A DNA stretch of 64,000 nt from Hippasteria phrygiana (Eukaryota > Echinodermata > Asteroidea > Valvatida > Goniasteridae). A model generated the notes under the pieces. It was not told the DNA's origin. It searched no databases and worked only from the letters and a program-made list of their open reading frames with translations. How positions within the stretch are numbered: position 1 is the stretch's first letter; each line of letters starts with the position of its first letter. This document shows positions 1-9,506 of this stretch, one piece after another. Both the position numbers and the translations under genes were made by a program. The stretch covers positions 744,001 to 808,000 of the forward strand of contig JAZGUH010000056.1 in the NCBI GenBank assembly GCA_037893225.1. Direction: 5' to 3'.

Positions 1-1603
1 GTTCTTGCAACGAGGTTATAAAATTGTCTATAGCGCGTTCACCTCTATAAGTCTTTCGCTTGATCTGCCGGCCATCACATCTCACTACAACGTACGAATA
101 GCCGCAGGCTCTATGTTCGTGAGTTTTACTCGACAGCTCCTTTGTTTTTTCTTGGGGTACTTGCGTAGCTACGCTCGCAGAGGGTACCAAGATAGATTCA
201 AAATCAGCGTATATGACATAGGGTGCATCTTGTAAATTCTTAAAGTTTTTAAACATTAATTTGCTTTTGTCCAAGTATTTGTTCGCATTTTCATGCGGCA
301 TTTTAATAGTAGATAAAGCAGAGTCTATTCCTTCGCAATCTTTTATGTGTATGTCCAGCTTCTCTTTCGAACTAAAATGCGTTAAACATCTTAAGCAAAA
401 CAGTTTACGATGCTGACTATTGGTAACGCCATATAAGAATCTAGGTAAGTCACTTATCCAACAATAATGACCGTCATATAATAGCAAACTGATAGTTTCC
501 GTATCGTATGGTCTTTTAGATAAATATAGCGGATATATCAAGTCCCTTTTATCTTGTGGATAGGTTTTTTTTTTGCAGTCTGTGTCGTATCCCAACACGT
601 TTATACTTATATCGTTTTGTCTTTCTATTCTCGCTATCTGACTTATAGGTGTGGGGAAGTCTATGTTGGTGAAGTTTAATCCGTCATCGGTTTTATAATT
701 AGAAGCTCTGTTTTTTTGCCAAGTATACAGCGGGTTGGTTTCTATTTGGTTTTTAACTTTATCGGTATATATACCTAGGGCGGCTCTTAAACACCATCTT
801 ATACACTCTTGATCTTCATTTTTGATGTTGACGGTTGCGTGTTTGTTAGCTATATACTCGGGTAGTTTTACGTAAGAAGCGCCTACCAGAGGGTTAACTC
901 TGTTTATGTTAATGTAAAACGCGACTATTTTATCTATAGTCCAACCACTTCCTTCATTCGTATATTTATCTATCTGAGATAATATCGTTTCGTATTGCTG
1001 CCTGATAGTCGTAGCTATCTCGCTCTTGTTTAAGACTCGATTTTGATAACTAAAATGAGTAGCGGTTGATGTTGTAGTCTCAACGCCTGATTTTTTTACA
1101 TACTTTATTTTCATGGCGATCTGTAGTTTCATCGTTTTTATTTGTATTAATTCAGCGACGATTTTGTTTTTTATCATCGACGTATGGGTGTTGTAAAATT
1201 GCTCCGGATCGTCGGTAAACAGACTCGGAATCAGTTCCAAATTTCGATAACTGTTTTCAAATCTTCTAGTCTCTCGAAAGTCTGATTCTCGAAAAGTATT
1301 TTTCTCCTTAAATCTTAGTATAGCTTCGACGTAATCCTTTTTTATCACTCGACCATTTCTACCCGTTGATACAACTCGAATATTTTTATCGCGTACGACT
1401 CGCGCTAACGAAGCTTTAGATCGTATTCTCAAATTTTTAAATTTGTCTTCTTCTCTTTTTATAGCTCGAATATAATCTCGCCTGATATATGCACCATCGC
1501 GTCCTGTTGGTGTTCCTAAAGATAAGTTATACTTATCGATATATCTTTTTAAAGATGTTTTGTTCCATCTATTGTACTCTCGAATCGTAGGTTGTGTTTC
1601 CAT
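1..1603 (-). CDS. Family B DNA polymerase, N-terminal part (Polinton/adintovirus-like), runs off the window
   Basis: On the minus strand an ATG at 1603 opens a frame with no stop for 534 codons to the window edge. Seen: a Cys2-His-Cys finger (C403, C406, H419, C423) followed about 45 residues later by YADFES (D467, E469), the Exo I motif of the 3'-5' proofreading domain. A finger, then a short linker, then an Exo I motif of this form is typical of the protein-primed family B polymerases of Polinton/Maverick elements and related animal viruses (family knowledge). The N terminus carries two copies of a ~33-residue basic motif (residues 16-48 and 63-95) with a shared TGR-x-G core, possibly SAP-like DNA-binding modules (inference). 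The polymerase palm and catalytic motifs would lie outside the window. Codon use is strongly AT-rich (TTA, ATA, AAA), unlike the host genes here, so this is an integrated element. The absence of stops over 1.6 kb argues for a fairly recent insertion. Confidence 0.85.
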   Translation of the reverse strand, partial: METQPTIREYNRWNKTSLKRYIDKYNLSLGTPTGRDGAYIRRDYIRAIKREEDKFKNLRIRSKASLARVVRDKNIRVVSTGRNGRVIKKDYVEAILRFKEKNTFRESDFRETRRFENSYRNLELIPSLFTDDPEQFYNTHTSMIKNKIVAELIQIKTMKLQIAMKIKYVKKSGVETTTSTATHFSYQNRVLNKSEIATTIRQQYETILSQIDKYTNEGSGWTIDKIVAFYININRVNPLVGASYVKLPEYIANKHATVNIKNEDQECIRWCLRAALGIYTDKVKNQIETNPLYTWQKNRASNYKTDDGLNFTNIDFPTPISQIARIERQNDISINVLGYDTDCKKKTYPQDKRDLIYPLYLSKRPYDTETISLLLYDGHYCWISDLPRFLYGVTNSQHRKLFCLRCLTHFSSKEKLDIHIKDCEGIDSALSTIKMPHENANKYLDKSKLMFKNFKNLQDAPYVIYADFESILVPSASVATQVPQEKTKELSSKTHEHRACGYSYVVVRCDGRQIKRKTYRGERAIDNFITSLQE

Positions 1604-1936
1604 CTTTTATAATGGTAATATAATATTTATAAAAAAAATAAAAATTTATTTAATTTTTTTTGCCTTCCGACACTTCGCCCGGGCGCCCTGGTGATTTAGT
1701 ATGCTTGTAGACTATGGAAAACAGTGTTTATTTTATTGATTTTGTGCAAATTGTGGTGTATAGTACCCCAGTAAAATTTTGAATTATTTTTGGGTGATTT
1801 TAGACTATTTTTGGTTTTTTTAAATTTGATGTATGTACCCACAGCAAAATTTGGGAAGAAAGTGAAAAAATCTGGTTTGTCGCAGAACCGGTAGATTCCT
1901 ATACTACTATACTCCATGTGGTTGTCAGGCTTTACA
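1604..1936. other. AT-rich leader and non-coding stretch
   Basis: Directly upstream of the polymerase start lies a very AT-rich segment (about 1604-1662) with TATAAT/TTTATAAA-like words that could act as the element's promoter or mark its end. A short GC-rich patch with CACTTCGCCCGGGCG follows at about 1669, sharing the CACTTCGCCC word of the neighbouring minisatellite. No gene was recognised up to 1936. Confidence 0.4.
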
Positions 1937-2299
1937 GTCACTTCGCCCAAAAACCACATCGCCCTCAACCACTTTGCCCTCAACCACTTCGCCCTCAACC
2001 ACTTCGCCCAAACGCCACTTCGCCCAAACGCCACTTCGCCCAAACGCCACTTCGCCCAAACGCCACTTCGCCCAAACGCCACTTCGCCCAAACGCCACTT
2101 CGCCCAAAAACCACTTCGCCCAAAAACCACTTCGCCCAAAAGCCACTTCGCCCAAAAGCCACTTCGCCCAAAAACCACTTCGCCCAAAAACCACTTCGCC
2201 CAAAAACCACTTCGCCCAAAAACCACTTCGCCCAAAAACCACTTCGCCCAAAAACCACTTCGCCCAAAAACCACTTCGCCCAAAAACCACTTCGCCCAT
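1937..2299 (+). repeat. 16-bp minisatellite array A
   Basis: About 22 tandem copies of a 16-bp unit, CACTTCGCCCAAAAAC. A variant block has CAAACGC in place of CAAAAAC (about 2007-2105), and the left end has divergent units with CCCTCAACC. The unit has no stop in any frame, so long open frames cross it on both strands; these are artefacts. The same unit recurs inverted at 2905-3092 and direct at 3113-3165. Confidence 0.95.
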
Positions 2300-2442
2300 G
2301 CCCGATCCGTATGCCCTTTTTTCATTTCATTAGTTTGTTACATAAATTGTACATCATCCCTCATATCAGTTAAGATGTTAGAATATAAATGTTTGTAAAA
2401 AATTACGTTATAAATTTTAAGAATTTTTTATAAAAACCTCCG

Positions 2443-2545
2443 GAATACCGTACCAGCGCTCTATACTACCAACTAATAAGCTATCTTGCCCTATGTTGGC
2501 GGTCTCCCAAATTGTCAGTATCTTTGTTTGGGTTGGGCGCTAGTC
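2443..2545 (-). repeat. Truncated tRNA-Thr-like SINE fragment inside the left foldback arm
   Basis: Carries the rearranged tRNA head plus the GCGCTAGTCAGAAGTCATAA block shared with copies at 19637, 25937, 53345 and 61252. The right arm of the foldback element lacks it, so it inserted after the arms were formed. Confidence 0.7.
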
Positions 2546-2595
2546 AGAAGTCATAAAATCGTAATAATTTGAATGACCACTTGATAAACATAATT

Positions 2596-2763
2596 GACCT
2601 ATCGCGGTGGAATCGCGTCAACACAGCTTATGAATTATTGTCCAATCACATCAATTAAAATTCCACGTGGAACGCGCAAAATCTGAGACAAACAAAAATT
2701 ACCACACAAAAATCCCATAGGGTTGTCTAAGGGGCGTGGTTAACTCGTAAACGGCGACAGGTC
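2596..2763. mobile_element. Small insertion with terminal inverted repeats and AATT duplication
   Basis: The 168-bp segment begins GACCTATCGC and ends GCGACAGGTC. It is flanked by AATT on both sides, while the right foldback arm has one AATT at the equivalent place (about 3843). That gives an internal empty-site comparison. It has no coding capacity. Confidence 0.65.
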
Positions 2764-2904
2764 AATTGCCTATAAACTAATAAGAAAAGAAAAGCATGGT
2801 CACAAAAAGGATGTCACAACGCAAATAAAGTTTTGAATGCACCATCAAAACGAAATAGAAAACGAAAACGAACACATTGGGAACAAAATCTTGGGTGCTT
2901 AAAA

Positions 2905-3092
2905 ATTGGGCGAAGTGGTTATTGGGCGAAGTGGTTTTGGGGCGAAGTGGTTTTTGGGCGAAGTAGTAATTGGGCGAAGTGGTTTTTGGGCGAAGGGGTG
3001 ATTGGGCGAAGTGGGATTTGGGCGAAGTGGCGTTTGGGCAAAGTGGTTGAGGGCGAAGTGGTTGAGGGCGATGTGGTTTTTGGGTGAAGTGA
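2905..3092 (-). repeat. 16-bp minisatellite array B (inverted)
   Basis: About 11 copies of the array A unit in inverse orientation (GGGCGAAGTGGTTTTT) with several variant units. Confidence 0.92.
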
Positions 3093-3166
3093 CCGACAAC
3101 CGTTGTCGGTCACTCACTTCGCCCAAAAACCACATCGCCCTCAACCACTTCGCCCCAAAACCACTT
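3042..3166. repeat. Near-perfect palindrome joining arrays B and C
   Basis: Centred on 3101, GTGACCGACAAC (3089-3100) pairs perfectly with GTTGTCGGTCAC (3102-3113). The flanking 16-bp units continue the complementarity outward for about 50 bp, making a very long potential hairpin. Array C is 3113-3165. Confidence 0.85.
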
Positions 3167-3467
3167 ACCAGTGTATTTATCAGTTCTAACTGAATGTTAC
3201 TGAGACTTTTTGAGAAAAAATACACCGCCACTGCTCTGAAAGAGTTTTAAGCCAAAAAAGGATAGGGCCTATCCGTGTTTTTCGAAACGGTAAAGCAGGA
3301 ATCACGACAATACTGGAATAAGTTAAAACCTTATTGTATACTAATGCAGATTTAATTTATTTGTGTGGGTAATGTACTTGTATGCGTGTAAACACTAATG
3401 TCATGTAGTCGTGTTTGTAATATAGGTTTTTAGGCCCCCGGGAATTCATGTGTCCGTATTGCGTTGA

Positions 3468-3529
3468 CCCTAACAGTCCTGGATCCTCCAATTTCAATAC
3501 GATTTTCCATACCACCTAGGGAGTTAGGG
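3468..3529 (+). repeat. 62-bp miniature element, copy 1
   Basis: Begins CCCTAAC and ends GTTAGGG, with the conserved core GTCCTGGATCCTCCAATTTC. Copies of identical length lie at 35375-35436 and 61046-61107. Flanks resemble TTAA. Confidence 0.75.
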
Positions 3530-4036
3530 TTAAAAAAAATGAAAAATGAAATTACACGGAAAGCAATGGATCACGCGAAACAGATAATGCAATACTCATT
3601 GCGGATATGATCGCAATACAGACACATGGATTCCCGGCCTTAAGGTATCTTTTTCACTTTTTGTGTTTGGCCGGGCATTCAGTTTCAATTTTTAAGCACC
3701 CAAGATTTTGTTCCCAATGTTCGTTTTCGTTTATTAGGGACATTCTATTTCGTTTTGATGGTGCATTCAATTTGCGTTCTTATATTGAGTTTTGTGACTT
3801 CCTTTTTGTGACCATGCTTTTCTTTTCTTATTAGTTTATGGGCAATTATTGTTATCAAGTGGTCATTCAAATTATTACGATTTTTAAAATTGATATATTT
3901 TCCAAGAGGTTTTTATAAAAATTTCATAAAATTTATAACGTAATTTTTTACAAACATTTATAATCTAACATCCTAACTGAAATGATGTATGTAACGAACT
4001 AATGAAATGAAAATATGGCATACGGATTGACTTGTG

Positions 4037-5062
4037 TGCAAAGTGGAGCTGTCAGCAAAGATGCACTGTGCTGCGTCTGGCAGGGTTAGGGTTAAGGGGC
4101 CCGTAGTGGGGTTCAGGGGCAAAACCAGGGTCCAGGGGGCAGCGTCCCTGGAAGCTGTAGGATTTTAGTCATTTTGAAATAGCTTGAAATGTCTAGGAAG
4201 CCGGCAGAGACCACCGATATTGAGTCAAAGAGGTAATAACAGTCCAAAAGGCGTAAAACTGAACACACAAACCAATTTCCATCATCACTGTTTGACCAAC
4301 ATTCACTCATTTATTGATATGTTTCATTTTTGATTTGCTCCCATATCTATTCCGTTTTGTGATAGCATGATATGTCACAACACAGGGAACGCAGAAAAAG
4401 ATCAAAGGACTAAGATTTGAAAACTCACATATTTTAGATATAAAATGCTGTACAAAACCTTGTGACACTTTTCAATATCTTTGAAGAGATTTGTTTCACC
4501 CAAAAAGCATGCTTTTGTGGCATGGTAAAGGGTGAGGTGATATGATTTGAAAAGGATTTTAGCCACAAACAAATTTTCTTCAAATCTAAACTTATTGAAC
4601 AGGGTTATGAAGAAATTGATGTGGAAAACTGTTTAGCAGGGATTTCTTTGTGGTTAAGACGTCTGCACTAGTTTATAGCAGGAAGTCATGGGTTCGAATC
4701 CCGCCCGAGTAAGGCTGTGAATTTTTCATATGATGCACAATATGGGGCAGAGGGAACCCTCCCCCCCCCTCTTTTGTGTTGGTTGTTGTGTTCACAGAAT
4801 CTCGGGAATTCTTTTCAGATGTCTAGGGGGATGTGTTTATACCCTTAAAGGTAATATGCAACATTTGCAAACATCAAAAAACCAAACTACTGAATTATTA
4901 TAAAATATCTTACTTGATTGTAAGTAAATAATCAAGCATTTTTTTGCACATCAAACATTATTTTGGGATCAAAAAGGCCTACACCTTCTACACCTTTTGC
5001 TGTCACAGATTTTTTCCAGATCAAAACTGACCCAGCTTTCATTCCATATTTTTTCTAAGCAG
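4037..5062. other. Non-coding stretch before the first visible SPSB3 exon
   Basis: Holds a GGTTAGGGTTAAGGGG / CAGGGGCAAAACCAGGGTCC repeat (about 4080-4200), a tRNA-like SINE head (4649-4714) and a copy of the AACATTTGCAAACATCAA repeat family (about 4850-4945). I looked here for the acidic/Cys-rich N-terminal exon of SPSB3 and did not find it. Confidence 0.5.
4649..4714 (+). repeat. tRNA-like SINE head (Ser/Leu-like)
   Basis: TTAAGACGTCTGCACTAG and GGGTTCGAATCCC form B-box-like and T-arm-like pieces but the acceptor stem does not pair. It is related to 37735-37806. Confidence 0.5.
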
Positions 5063-5256
5063 AATTAGACTGGGTTTGGAGTGAGGAAGAGACATCCGAT
5101 GCATGTGTACATGTTTTGGCGGACAGTGGGGCACAGGTATTCTTCCATCAGGACTACAGCTGTGGCACTGCGGCAGCAAGGGGTATACAACCAATGTCAG
5201 AGGGCCAACATTTCTGGGAGATCAAAATGGATTCACCAGTTTATGGGACAGCAATG
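5063..5256 (+). CDS. SPSB3: SPSB3 exon: start of SPRY domain
   Basis: Acceptor AGCAG before 5063, donor GTAATT after 5256; 194 nt. The first two bases complete a codon from a missing upstream exon. Encodes LDWVW through YGTAM. Confidence 0.92.
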
Positions 5257-8200
5257 GTAATTGTCATCCTTAATTGTTTTTCATCATCCAACAAAGCTTC
5301 ATTTATATGTACAGAGAAGAGTTCGTCGTGTGCCCGGCAGAAGGGCGTAAGGACGAACAATGGGTCAAAAGGTCAAATGGGGTATTTGGGGTAATTGATA
5401 GAGTATTCAAATATCTTTATTTTGATACACATTTCGTCTCAAGGGGTTACGTCATTCTGACGTAATTAACAGAATGAAAAGGGCGTAAGGGGTTTTTGCA
5501 TTCTTTGTTTCCGGCAAAAGGGTGTTAGCGTGTAATACCAATGTAACAAAACATGATAAAAGTTCGTTCACCTCTCCAATTCAACGGGGCGTAAGCGCGC
5601 TTGGAGCAAAGTTTGTTCCCGGCAAAAGGGCGTAAGCATATGCTGCTTACGCGCACGTTTAAGGCAGAAGAACTTCCCGGCAAAAGGGCGTTAGCATCAA
5701 TATGCAAATAACTGTCAAATTAAGTAATAATTTTGTTTAAAAATGCACAGCATTATTGGAAATATTAATACATTTGCATCTGACAAAAATGAACCTTATG
5801 CGATTCTTAATTTAGAAATGGCAACACAAAAACTTTAAAGTTGATTTTCTCGGATTGTGTAATTACGCGTCAAAGCGCGCTTACGCCCTTCTGCCAGGCA
5901 CACTGTTATTCTATTATCTCTCACTGTTTGCATATATAGCCACACCTCCAGACAACCCTAGGAATTGTGTACAGGGGTCGAATTTCAAGTAAAAATCTAC
6001 TAGACAGCTGGGCCAGTAAGCAGTAGCACAAACATTTTACTAGACCGGAAGGTATTTCACAAGACCAGTGTTTTGAATGAGTGTACTGTTTCAATTTTTT
6101 CCCCTTTGCTGACCTTGTTGGGGGAGGGGTTAGAAATGCTGTTTTTATTGAAACTCCCTGCCTCAAAACTAAAAATGGCTACTCCAGAAATTATGGGTCT
6201 TTTTCAGTTTACCAGATTTAGAAAAAAAATGGACTTTAGTGATAGCATGGAGGTAGGACTACCTCCATGGTGATAGCATTTCATGCAGTGTATGAACAAA
6301 ATCACTAGACCACCGGACCAGTTCGGTCAAGAGTTCACTAGACCAACGCTCAAATCACTGGACTCAGTCCAACGGTCCAGTGGATACTTCGATTCCTGCT
6401 GTACGGTTATTTGTTTCGTTTCAGATTTTGCATGTTCCGCATTGTTTTAACTAATGAGTTCTAAACAGCATGTAGTATACAACATTTGCAAACATCAACA
6501 AACAAAACAATTTAATTATTACGAAATTCCGTACTAGACTGTAAGTAAATAGTAGTCTCAAACATCCTGTGAACTCATGGCACCTGGTGTGCTGTCATTT
6601 TCAAGAAAATTTGAAATTTATATCATTTTTTCAACGATTGTCGGCCGAAAATCATTGGAAATAGTCTAGTTCCCCTGACTCTATAAATTGCTCCGTTTTG
6701 TCTGTAGTATTTGTATTTTCTCTGTTTTGCCAGCCTCTATGCAAGTCACAAGTTATGCGGGGAAGTTAAAGACAATGGAACTTCCACCAAAAATAATTCT
6801 CAATGTCTCTAGTCTAATATCGATCGCCGCATGTAAAACACTGGTGTGCTTTGCATGCAACTTTTTACCGGCGCGGCATGCTGTTGCAGCAGACGGCAGA
6901 AAGACTTGATCGGCGAATATCGAATATTCAAATATGCGGTCAAGCTCAGTTTTGAATAATCGAATACTAAATTATTCGAAAATGAACAGCCCTACTGGTA
7001 CGTGTACCTATGTAATAATAGTGATTCCATGTCCATTCACAGATGGTTGGTATAGGTACGAAGCAGATCAATCTGAGCCAGTTTACCCACACATTCTGCA
7101 ATATGCTCGGTAGTGACACCAACTTGGAGAGCTGTGGGCTGTCATACACCGGTCGCTTCTACCAGGGAGGGGTACAGGGTCGACCATACTGCAGTAAATT
7201 CGGCCAGGGAACAGTCATAGGTTTGCACCTTGATATGTGGTTTGGAACGCTCACGTACTACATGAACGGCAAATGCCTAGGTAAGCTGAAATTGAAATGC
7301 ATTTGGTTTAAGGATGGGAATTGACGTTTAATTTGATAAACGTTTAGCAATAACGTTTAGTCAACAATTGCAAAAGGGCTGCACCCAGTCCCGGTATTTG
7401 TGTAGGACGTAGGAGAGGTGCTGTCCCCGTCGAGCATTGATCGTGGCCCAGCGGCGTATTGAAAACATCAAACACAAACAATTGTATACACTGTAGTACT
7501 AAAGGAGTTTGTATGTCTTTGTAAATTAAATAAATTTACAAAGATCCCAGATTCTTTGTAAATAAAACTGGAATGTAGATTGTGTAAGTACAAGGTCCCA
7601 TTTCTAAAATTTAAGTTCCGTTTAAACGTTGGGAATAATTTCTAAACTGATTTGAATGTATTTTCGTTTAAACGTGTAAACATCCCATCCTTAATTTCGT
7701 TCCTATTCACTTCATTATGTGTCACAGACAGCTCTGACCAAAGCATGTCAGAATACCAATCGTACCAGGAAGTTGACATAGATGTCGATCTGTGACACTT
7801 ATAAAAGCAAATGGCAGCAGTGGTTGGGTGAAATAAGTTTGAATTGTACCTCAAGATGGAAACAAAATCGGGTACTTCCCTGCAGGAGTTAACTCTACTT
7901 GGCTCCAAGATTGGAATCGAAATCGCGATTGATTTTGTTTTCTTTCTTTTTTTGCTGACTGACTGTAAATGTGATTGTGTGAATTTTTAGGGAGGTGCAT
8001 AACATGTCCAAGATGTACATTTCATATTTAGACAGCCAATCAATAATTGCATAATAAATTCCATGTTTTAAAGGTATTGCCTCAAAGGGCCTTCTGGGGA
8101 AAGTCTGGCATCCTATGGTCAGCTCCACAGCAGCTAGGTCCAGCATGTGTCTCCAGACTGCACGCTCCTTCCCCTCCACCCTCCAGTTCTGGTGTTGTCG

Positions 8201-8453
8201 GACTTTGCGGCAAGCCATCCCCACTGAGCACAATGTGCTGGATGTATTAGGCTTCCCACCAGGCATGCGAGCATTCTTGGAAGACAACCTGATGTGGCTG
8301 TTAGATTCCCACTCCAGGGGGGACGTGGACGTACTGACTAAAGGCACACAAACTGACCTCAGTATGGCCACCCACCAACTTAGTGAGGTTCCATTGATAA
8401 GGAGGCCGTCACCAGACAAGGGAGAGGAAGAGAAATCAGCATCATCCAGTTAG
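5063..8453 (+). CDS. SPSB3: SPRY domain-containing SOCS box protein 3, three 3' exons (partial gene)
   Basis: Three exons, 5063-5256, 7043-7280 and 8074-8453 (stop TAG), join in phase and give about 269 residues; human SPSB3 has 355, so roughly 85 N-terminal residues are missing. Seen: DWVW at the domain start, then YSCGTAA, EGQHFWEIKM, SPVYGT, MVGIGT, HTFC, GLSYTG, FGQG and GTLTYY, which is the SPRY/B30.2 core in family order. The last exon has HPMVSSTAARSSM, then a SOCS box: a BC-box with CCRTLRQ and a Cul5-box-like segment FPPGM. Family role: substrate receptor of a Cullin-5/Elongin B-C ubiquitin ligase; human SPSB3 is reported to recognise nuclear cGAS and SNAIL. The C-terminal tail after the SOCS box is Ser/Lys/Glu-rich. 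The gene converges on the EME gene. Upstream exons lie in unrecognised sequence or left of the window. Confidence 0.93.
5328..5903. mobile_element. Intronic element with ~24-bp terminal inverted repeats
   Basis: Left end GTGTGCCCGGCAGAAGGGCG and right end CGCCCTTCTGCCAGGCACAC are inverted copies. Inside, GGCAAAAGGGCGTAAGC-type words recur at about 5513, 5620 and 5680, and the reverse complement appears near 5640-5660. No transposase. Confidence 0.7.
5972..6398. mobile_element. hAT-like MITE, copy 1 (CAGGGGTCGAA ends)
   Basis: Starts CAGGGGTCGAATTTC and ends TTCGATTCCTG. Internal words include CTACTAGACAGCTGGGC and GACCACCGGACCAGTTCGG. A second copy is at 47455-47846. The ends resemble hAT termini. 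I could not confirm a target duplication. Confidence 0.6.
6474..6700 (+). repeat. Dispersed repeat, family with ACAACATTTGCAAACATC
   Basis: Shares GTATACAACATTTGCAAAC, TACTAGACTGTAAGTAAATA and ATGGCACCTGGTGTGCTGTC with sequences at about 4850-4945, 9884-10020, 51845-51912 (reverse) and 54596-54742 (reverse). Confidence 0.65.
6815..6994 (-). repeat. ATTCG-rich repeat (GGGCTGTTCATTTTCGAATA end)
   Basis: Ends with the reverse of GGGCTGTTCATTTTCGAATA and includes repeated CGAATATTCGAA words. Longer relatives are at 24480-24966 and 33001-33372. It stops about 48 bp before the second SPSB3 exon. Confidence 0.55.
7043..7280 (+). CDS. SPSB3: SPSB3 exon: central SPRY domain
   Basis: Acceptor TTCACAG before 7043, donor GTAAGC after 7280; 238 nt, entered in phase 0 and left in phase 1. 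Encodes MVGIGT through NGKCL. Confidence 0.94.
8074..8453 (+). CDS. SPSB3: SPSB3 last exon: end of SPRY, SOCS box, C-terminal tail
   Basis: Acceptor TTTAAAG before 8074; TAG at 8451-8453; 380 nt in phase with the previous exon. Encodes WHPMVSSTAARSSM, then the SOCS box (CCRTLRQ, FPPGMRAFL) and a polar tail. Confidence 0.94.
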
Positions 8454-9506
8454 CAGACTACGAGATTGATTTGCTAACTTCTCATGAATAATATGTGCAT
8501 TCAGAGAAATCCTGTTGACCGTAACACCCTCAGAAGCCAGGATCTTGCTGAATTCCCCAAAATTCCACCAAGGTAGCATTTCTAAAGTCGGAATGCTTAG
8601 AACATTCACACTTTACTTGGTGATGGTCAGTCATAGTTGGGAACATACTGAGATGCTCCATAATCAAAAGAATCAAGGACATCAAGCCCATGTAAAGTAA
8701 CAATGCCGGGGATCTACTGACTTGAATCCTACACAGACCTTCAAAATGTGTGGGTAAATTTGGAAGAATTTTCAAGGTTAGGGTTAAAAGGCAATGCATG
8801 AGTCATGCAGAGAGGTTTATACCTGGCCATGTCTGGGCAGGGTTCAACTTGACAAATGTGGTGAAATGTCAGAATTTTGACATGAGTGTGACAAAAGGAC
8901 AAACGTGGTCTTTTCAAGTTTCACATTGCCTGGTGTCTTTTTTAACCCCTCGAGTCCGGGGCACTGTTATCGAGACGCATACTCCTGGCCGGTATTACCA
9001 ATAGAGGGCGGTGCAGATAGAGCAGAGGACAACTGGTGGTATGCAGGGATTTTGAGGGCGGTGCGGCCAACGTACGTATCTTACAGGGAGTATGAATGAA
9101 AAGCCCCGTCTATTCATTACTCTCCCCATTCAAGAACAATACAGTTCACTGAACTCTATTCACCGCGAAACCCACATCAGCCACAACTAAATGATGAACA
9201 GAGCAGTACGTGCTGGAATGTACATGAAAACAAGCTCATTGGCCTAGTAGCCTCACCTCAAGCTGCGACTAAAGCCATCATCCATCCGGGTTTAAGAGGT
9301 TAATTGCTCTTTACACAACAGTTATTGACTTTTGAATGAGATATCAAACTAAAAACCCACTGTGTTTAGTTATTGAATACATCATACATGTACATGTACA
9401 TGTAGTTAGTTTATGTATGTTGAATTATTTATGGCCTGACACTGATTCAGCTCACACATGGCATATGTTTTTGTGCATTTAAGGTACAAAAGCAATGAAG
9501 AATAAA
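8454..9506 (+). other. Probable SPSB3 3' UTR
   Basis: No coding exon seen. AATAAA at 9501-9506 is the first good polyadenylation signal after the stop. The stretch contains a GGTTAGGGTTAAAAGG word near 8775 and otherwise looks unique. Confidence 0.45.

Larger units (their letters stand above)
2300..4036. mobile_element. Foldback-type element with long inverted arms
   Basis: The left arm (2300-2905) is the imperfect reverse complement of the right arm (about 3687-4036). Matching landmarks are the AAGCACCCAAGATTTTG block (2890s versus 3690s), the AAAGCATGGTCACAAAAAGG block (2793 versus 3810s) and the block next to the minisatellite, TTCATTAGTTT/AAACTAATGAA-type sequence (2320s versus 3995s). 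Between the arms sit inverted minisatellite arrays and a unique spacer (3170-3686). The left arm holds two insertions missing from the right arm (2443-2545 and 2596-2763). No transposase was seen. The design resembles Drosophila FB and sea-urchin TU foldback elements (family knowledge); exact ends are uncertain. Confidence 0.75.

Noticed and set aside
1696..2398. Several 90-209 codon open frames on both strands over the CACTTCGCCC repeats
   Set aside because: They exist only because the 16-bp unit lacks stop codons in every frame; the peptides are repeat translations.
1937..3166. CRISPR-like tandem repeats
   Set aside because: Units are contiguous 16-mers with no spacers, in an animal genome; this is a minisatellite.
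4113..4310. 65-codon minus-strand frame ending LPGTLPPGPWFCP
   Set aside because: Overlaps a CAGGGTCC/GGGGTTCAGGGG repeat; probably repeat-derived.
7895..8419. 174-codon minus-strand frame
   Set aside because: Antisense shadow of the SPSB3 last exon.
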